A stretch of 11,311 nt of DNA, from contig JANLHY010000290.1 in assembly GCA_024653795.1 (NCBI GenBank), positions 1 to 11,311 of the forward strand. Reading direction: 5' to 3'. A program made the translations under genes and the position numbers. The notes beneath the pieces were generated by a model. The model was given only the letters and a program-made list of their open reading frames with translations, did no database searches and was not told the origin of the DNA. The stretch comes from Candidatus Brocadiaceae bacterium (GTDB lineage: Bacteria > Planctomycetota > Brocadiia > Brocadiales > Brocadiaceae). Of the stretch, positions 8,701 to 11,311 are shown one piece after another (the first letter of the stretch is position 1; each line of letters starts with the position of its first letter).

Positions 8701-9487
8701 CGGTTTTGCAGTCTTGATGCGAAAGACACTTTATGAGGAAGTAAACGGGCTGGATGAATCTTTCGGCACGGGCAATTACGAAGATGATGATTTGTGTTTA
8801 AAGGTTCAGGAAAAGGGTTACGCCATCATGGTGGATGAAGGCGTATTCATCCATCACTATAGAAGCCAAACTTTTATCGAAAATAAAATTGATTATCGCA
8901 ACAGTTTATCTGTCAATGGGTCTAAATTTAAGGAAAATTGGCCCAACGTTGACTATGAACAATTGCTTGAATTACATGGAAGTCTGGTTGATGCCAACGC
9001 TGCCCTCTGTGCAAAAGGCAAACAGGCGCTAGAATCGGAAAATATCAACAAGGCTATCGAAATATATTCAAAGGTATTGAAAACCAACCCTATTGATGAG
9101 GCTGCCTTGTGCGGACTGGCCATTGTCTATCAAACAGACGGGAAAATGGATAAAACCATTGATGCATACAAAAAGACTTTGCAGGTTAATCCATCCTTCT
9201 TTGATGCCCACTATAACCTTGCCATTGTATACTCAAGTACCAATCAAATTGACGATGCCATCGCCCATCTTAATAAAGCAATTAACCTAAACAGCAGTGA
9301 TGCTTCCGTACACAACAATCTTGGGGTATTATATTTCAAAAAGAATATGTATAACGATGCAAAGAATTGTTTTGAAAGGGCATTGCGGATAGATGATCAT
9401 TACAAAGAGGCACAGCAAAACCTGGAAAAGATAAGGAAGATACAGGGTAATAGTTCACCGGAGGAAAAAAATTTGACAAGCCCTTGA
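5726..9487 (+). CDS. Four-domain glycosyltransferase with C-terminal TPR block
   Basis: The protein has 1253 residues and no signal peptide or membrane span. Residues about 5-322 are a CgeB-like glycosyltransferase, ending in the NGYKRTLAEHTWHHRLDEIF segment typical of that family. Three family-2 (GT-A) domains follow. The first has VSVIIPCYN at 338-346, DADD at 425-428 and GYEDWDFW at 505-512. The second has VSVIVPTYN at 588-596, DDDD at 672-675 and LEDWDLW at 762-768. The third has VSIIILTWN at 834-842, NNDV at 920-923 and NYEDDDLCLK at 1017-1026, resembling rhamnosyltransferase-like GT2 enzymes. Residues about 1087-1235 hold four TPR units. All key residues look intact, so each domain may be active. 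The likely role, by inference, is stepwise assembly of an oligosaccharide on a protein or lipid acceptor, with the TPRs docking the acceptor. ATG 5726 has no clear ribosome site; ATG 5738 is equally possible and removes only four residues. No strong promoter is visible in the repeat-filled upstream gap. Confidence 0.9.
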   Translation: MNVAMNLKLLYIGMEYDYGDKARGLSFEHRNFYHSLNSYCGKQGWDFVHYDFMERGLILGLDSMTQELYELAKKEKPTYLFAVLFDFHRDPRHEVFKHISSLGTITIHWFCDDHWRFEKYSSVVAPHFDFVCTTANSALPKYGKIGMSHKVLKTQWACNYELYVPYDIGKDLDISFVGQPHGNRVEVLSKLIESGLKLEVFGFGWENRPRIPFHQMVRLFSRSKINLNLSNSSTLIGQQIKGRNFEIPGTRSFLLTSNAENLSEYYEDGKEIVIFDTAEELVDKATYYLKSENERNKIAENGYKRTLAEHTWHHRLDEIFGYINTKQHHLLIPGEPLVSVIIPCYNQAHFLPEAVESVANQTFTDWECIIVNDGSPDNTSETARQLIANYSDKQIRLIEKRNGGLSDARNVGIKNSKGKYILPLDADDLIHPEMLQKTVSLLKTHPEIAIAYTDVRHFGSANQIVCAGEYDFKRLCFQNHLNYCSLYRREAWESAGGYNPNMVWGYEDWDFWISCGEKGYYGKRISKPLFMYRVKETSMYTKALEHHGELMARIILNHPSLYGQKHALEAKLILDQCSTGKLKTDPMVSVIVPTYNRPDTLKRTLESIAAQTYNRIEAIVVNDAGEDVSGVIDTFHDRLSIKYLVHDKNKGLAAVRNTAVKHATGQYIAYLDDDDIFHPHHIETAVKVLTTMNYKAVYTDAYRAYQTKEGDTYQVIKKDIPYSIDYVKDIFYKTNITPILCVVHDRMCFDEIGMFDESLPVLEDWDLWIRMAEKYDFYHIKKVTCEFSWRVDGTSTTSSKQNEFARVRELIYKKYYQKFQDALMQTSAVARKPVSIIILTWNALEYTQKCVNSIQNHTSYPHEIVFVDNASTDGTVEYLRKLVKEHSNYKLIENQENKGFAAGNNQGVSAASGEYVMLLNNDVLVSGGWLESLVESLEIDKNIGMVGPITNSISGRQQVISIPYADEKGFHEFAQGIRKKYKGRITPRCRVAGFAVLMRKTLYEEVNGLDESFGTGNYEDDDLCLKVQEKGYAIMVDEGVFIHHYRSQTFIENKIDYRNSLSVNGSKFKENWPNVDYEQLLELHGSLVDANAALCAKGKQALESENINKAIEIYSKVLKTNPIDEAALCGLAIVYQTDGKMDKTIDAYKKTLQVNPSFFDAHYNLAIVYSSTNQIDDAIAHLNKAINLNSSDASVHNNLGVLYFKKNMYNDAKNCFERALRIDDHYKEAQQNLEKIRKIQGNSSPEEKNLTSP

Positions 9488-9510
9488 CATGTGACTCTCA
9501 TGTCAAGGGC
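9480..9510 (+). terminator. Perfect 12-bp hairpin overlapping the stop codon
   Basis: GCCCTTGACATG (9480-9491) and CATGTCAAGGGC (9499-9510) are exact complements around a 7-nt loop. The TGA stop at 9485-9487 lies in the left arm. No T-run follows (AAGATAACAGG), so it is not a textbook intrinsic terminator. It may instead protect the 3' end or mark a factor-assisted stop. Confidence 0.55.
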
Positions 9511-9543
9511 AAGATAACAGGATAGACATGATATAATTAAATT

Positions 9544-9561
9544 AGGCCTTCGGGGTCTTTT
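9544..9561 (+). terminator. Short UUCG-loop hairpin with T-run, probable terminator
   Basis: AGGCC-TTCG-GGGTCT forms a short stem with one bulged G, closed by the very stable C(UUCG)G tetraloop, and runs directly into TTTTGGTTT. Lying 57 nt after the large glycosyltransferase gene, it could complete termination together with the larger hairpin before it. The stem is weak (five pairs, one of them G-T). Confidence 0.4.
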
Positions 9562-9636
9562 GGTTTGACAAATTGATTCTACCTGTTACATAAACCAGTA
9601 TTTAATTTGTAGTATTTAGAGAATAAAAGTATTTGA

Positions 9637-9837
9637 AACAAAATATTCCCACATATTCTCCAGGCTTATGTAATCACCCAACCTTACGAGTTGGAAGGTA
9701 TTAATGGAACGTTGGCATGGTGTTTTAATGAGCCACAAAAAAGGGACTTGCGTGAATCGCGCTACGACGAACTCGTCTATGCGCAACAGATCCTTATGCA
9801 AAATAAACCCGTCAAGCCGGGGTTGGAATTCAGGTAA
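9637..9837 (+). pseudogene. Possible decayed gene remnant, family not recognised
   Basis: This frame is open for 66 codons to a TAA at 9835-9837, with in-frame stops just upstream (TAG 9610, TGA 9634). It has no ATG until codon 54 and no ribosome site. The translation reads like the C-terminal end of a real protein, with the charged stretch EPQKRDLRESRYDELVYAQQ and the ending NKPVKPGLEFR, unlike the AT-rich non-coding sequence around it. I infer the 3' scrap of a truncated gene, possibly from a transposon or a rearrangement, but I cannot name the family. The opposite-strand frame over the same bases (9846-9616) has no ribosome site and a less protein-like composition. Confidence 0.35.
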
Positions 9838-10116
9838 ATAATACACACCCTTTAAAAATTCATTTCAAGAGATTCCTTGGTTTTCCTTTTGTTCTAATTT
9901 TCAACTGACATACAATGTGATGTTGATAATTTTATTGTTTATGCATGCCCTGATTAATTATTTTACACGAAACATACCGTACAGTAGGTTATAAAGCATC
10001 TTTTCATATCAATTATTGTTTTGTTGCTAACCTGGTTGTATTCCATACGATAAGATTCGAATATATGCGGTAGTTTCTTATGCATGTATCTAACCAGATA
10101 TATCCTGATAATAGTG
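9838..10116. other. AT-rich non-coding stretch upstream of the sigma-54 promoter
   Basis: I see no convincing gene in this stretch. It is AT-rich and lies where activator sites of a sigma-54 promoter would be expected. One imperfect dyad, ACC-G-TAC-A-GTA-GGT at 9976-9989, is about 130 nt upstream of the -24 element and could be such a site. The evidence for it is only position and partial symmetry. Confidence 0.4.
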
Positions 10117-10131
10117 TGGCATTTTGTTTGC
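10117..10131 (+). promoter_or_regulatory. Sigma-54 (-24/-12) promoter
   Basis: TGGCATTTTGTTTGC matches the RpoN consensus TGGCAC-N5-TTGC: the -24 GG (10118-10119) and -12 GC (10130-10131) are 10 nt apart, as required, and TTGC is exact. Only the last bases of the -24 box differ. Transcription should start near 10143, leaving a leader of about 40 nt before the ATG at 10184. Sigma-54 promoters need an ATP-using enhancer-binding protein. In polar flagellates such as Vibrio, the flrBC operon is sigma-54 dependent, which fits the sensor kinase downstream. Confidence 0.75.
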
Positions 10132-10183
10132 TCTCCTTTAAATTCATAATGCTTATTTTAACATCACAAATTTAAGGTGTTAT

Positions 10184-11137
10184 ATGGTTGCGAAAAAAGG
10201 ACTAATATTTCTTGGAATTGTTTTAGGGTGTATGCCTTGCCTTTTCGGTAATGACGAAAAAATTGTTTCTAATAAAACAAATAGCTTACCTGCAATACCC
10301 CAAAAAGTGGATGCAAGAATAAGTGGTGATATTGAAAGACCGTTGTTAAGGCCCGTTGTATACAAAAAAGAAGAGGCGATTTCGAATTCAAAAAATCAAA
10401 AAACTGAAGAATTGCCATCGGGTTCTAAAAGAGAAGATGGTGTAGAAAGTTTATTATCTCTTCTCAGGACCGAAAGGGAGAAACTACAGGAACTGGAAAA
10501 TCAATATAACAAAATAGGAAACAATGTGTTTGTAGAACCAAATGGCGCTAAAAACAAAGATGGATATCTGAGTAAAATAACCGAATCGCTACCTACCGCC
10601 CCGGAGAACGATCTTCCACAATTGGGTGATATACAGGCTAAAATCGGTACGTCAATAGAAATATCCAATAGAGATTCAATAAAAGACGTAAGTGTGAAGG
10701 AAGGAAGTTCTACTGCGCAACTATACACAATGAAAAATAATAAAAAATCAGAGTTGAGCACAAATAATACCATAAATCAGCGGTTGGAGATGATAATTAA
10801 GAATGTGAGTCAGATGGATGTCGCAGAGTGTTATTATAAACTATGTGAGTATGATAATGCACTCCAGGGGTATAAATTATTTACTCCAAACAACACCTCT
10901 TCGGATCAATATATTTGGGCCCAATACCAGGTTGCAAACTGCTATAGAAATATGAAAAAGCACGACATTGCTCTCAGCGAATATCAACGGTTTGTCAACC
11001 AGTTTCCTGAGAGCGATTTGACAAGCCAGGCAAAATGGTATATGGAAGATATTGGTTGGTGGAAAGCCTGGTCTGAAAAGAATACTCTAGCCAACAATCA
11101 ATTACTTACAGCGTCAAACAACCGTGTATCCAAGTAA
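10184..11137 (+). CDS. Exported protein with C-terminal TPR (YbgF-like) region
   Basis: The protein has 317 residues. The N-terminus is a signal sequence (MVAKKG then LIFLGIVLG) with VLGC at 13-16, an acceptable lipobox making Cys16 a possible lipid anchor; cleavage after LFG (about residue 22) is the alternative. Residues 23-90 are polar and low in complexity, and 88-112 (SLLSLLRTEREKLQELENQY) look like a short coiled coil. Residues about 207-300 contain two TPR-like helical pairs, the second (ANCYRNMKKHDIALSEYQRFVNQFPES) close to YbgF/CpoB or BamD-type repeats. The function is unknown; a periplasmic or outer-membrane scaffold is inferred. ATG 10184 has AAGGTG (10174-10179) 4 nt upstream. 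The gene follows the sigma-54 promoter and lies 19 nt before the sensor kinase, so the two are probably co-transcribed. Confidence 0.8.
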   Translation: MVAKKGLIFLGIVLGCMPCLFGNDEKIVSNKTNSLPAIPQKVDARISGDIERPLLRPVVYKKEEAISNSKNQKTEELPSGSKREDGVESLLSLLRTEREKLQELENQYNKIGNNVFVEPNGAKNKDGYLSKITESLPTAPENDLPQLGDIQAKIGTSIEISNRDSIKDVSVKEGSSTAQLYTMKNNKKSELSTNNTINQRLEMIIKNVSQMDVAECYYKLCEYDNALQGYKLFTPNNTSSDQYIWAQYQVANCYRNMKKHDIALSEYQRFVNQFPESDLTSQAKWYMEDIGWWKAWSEKNTLANNQLLTASNNRVSK

Positions 11138-11156
11138 GTGAAGAGAATGGGATGAA

Positions 11157-11311
11157 ATGATGGAAAACACAACGATAAGTGAATTTAAAAAAAATTGGGG
11201 GACAGAACTTGCCTCTGCCTTTCATCTCTTTAACGAGTACACACTGCGGCTTGAAGAATCTTATAATCTCCTTCAAAACAGGGTTAAAGAAATTGATAAG
11301 GAAATGGCGTA
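11157..11311 (+). CDS. FleS/FlrB-like sensor histidine kinase, N-terminus only
   Basis: Only the first 51 codons are inside the window. The visible part, especially AFHLFNEYTLRLEESYNLLQ followed by NRVKEIDKEMA, matches the conserved start of FleS/FlrB kinases, where a short helix of the form AF..FN....L..SY..L..RV..L..E.A precedes the PAS and kinase domains. These cytoplasmic kinases phosphorylate FleR/FlrC, a sigma-54 activator of late flagellar genes. Two adjacent ATGs (11157 and 11160) are possible starts; GGGA at 11149-11152 is better spaced for the second. The kinase core is not visible, so the call rests on this helix and on the sigma-54 promoter of the operon. Another coiled-coil-starting PAS kinase is the alternative. 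Confidence 0.6.
   Translation, partial: MMENTTISEFKKNWGTELASAFHLFNEYTLRLEESYNLLQNRVKEIDKEMA

Noticed and set aside
9565..9590. TTGACA at 9565 followed by TACATA as a promoter for the sigma-54 operon
   Set aside because: The -10 match is poor and the start would lie about 590 nt before the gene; the sigma-54 element is far better placed.
9616..9846. Minus-strand 76-codon open frame in the gap after the large glycosyltransferase gene
   Set aside because: No ribosome site or recognisable motif; the opposite strand gives a more protein-like translation over the same bases.

Overview
The window looks like part of a moderately AT-rich Gram-negative chromosome: it carries a lipoprotein signal sequence, a probable sigma-54 promoter and the start of a FleS/FlrB-like flagellar sensor kinase. 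The many TPR proteins, the very long multi-domain glycosyltransferases and the dispersed CACCGCAAAG-type foldback repeat resemble what I remember of anammox planctomycetes (Brocadia/Kuenenia group). No marker gene here proves this, so the taxonomy is a guess.

Layout. (1) 1-1782, minus strand: a 1-acyl-glycerol-3-phosphate acyltransferase (PlsC family), then a TPR lipoprotein whose C-terminus runs off the left edge. Each has a candidate sigma-70-type promoter. (2) 1783-2178: a divergent intergenic region holding the first copy of a 180-bp foldback repeat. (3) 2179-5497, plus strand: a 953-residue fusion of one glycosyltransferase and two SAM-dependent methyltransferases. One base later comes a small retropepsin-like aspartic protease. 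(4) 5522-5701: a second copy of the 180-bp repeat in the same orientation, so the two copies bracket the fusion gene and the protease. (5) 5726-9487: a 1253-residue protein with a CgeB-like glycosyltransferase, three family-2 glycosyltransferase domains and a C-terminal TPR block. Its stop codon lies inside a 12-bp perfect hairpin. (6) 9488-10183: a gene-poor stretch with a second terminator-like hairpin, a short decayed reading frame and a very good -24/-12 (sigma-54) promoter. (7) 10184-end: an exported, probably lipid-anchored protein with a C-terminal TPR region, followed 19 nt later by the first 51 codons of a FleS/FlrB-like histidine kinase.

How the parts may fit together (inference): the two large plus-strand genes look like glycan assembly enzymes that build and methylate a short oligosaccharide, perhaps on a protein held by the TPR block. 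Their neighbour is a sigma-54-controlled operon starting a flagellar-type two-component system. A flagellin or cell-surface glycosylation locus is therefore the most economical reading, although no flagellin, sugar-nucleotide synthesis gene or flagellar structural gene is visible in the window.
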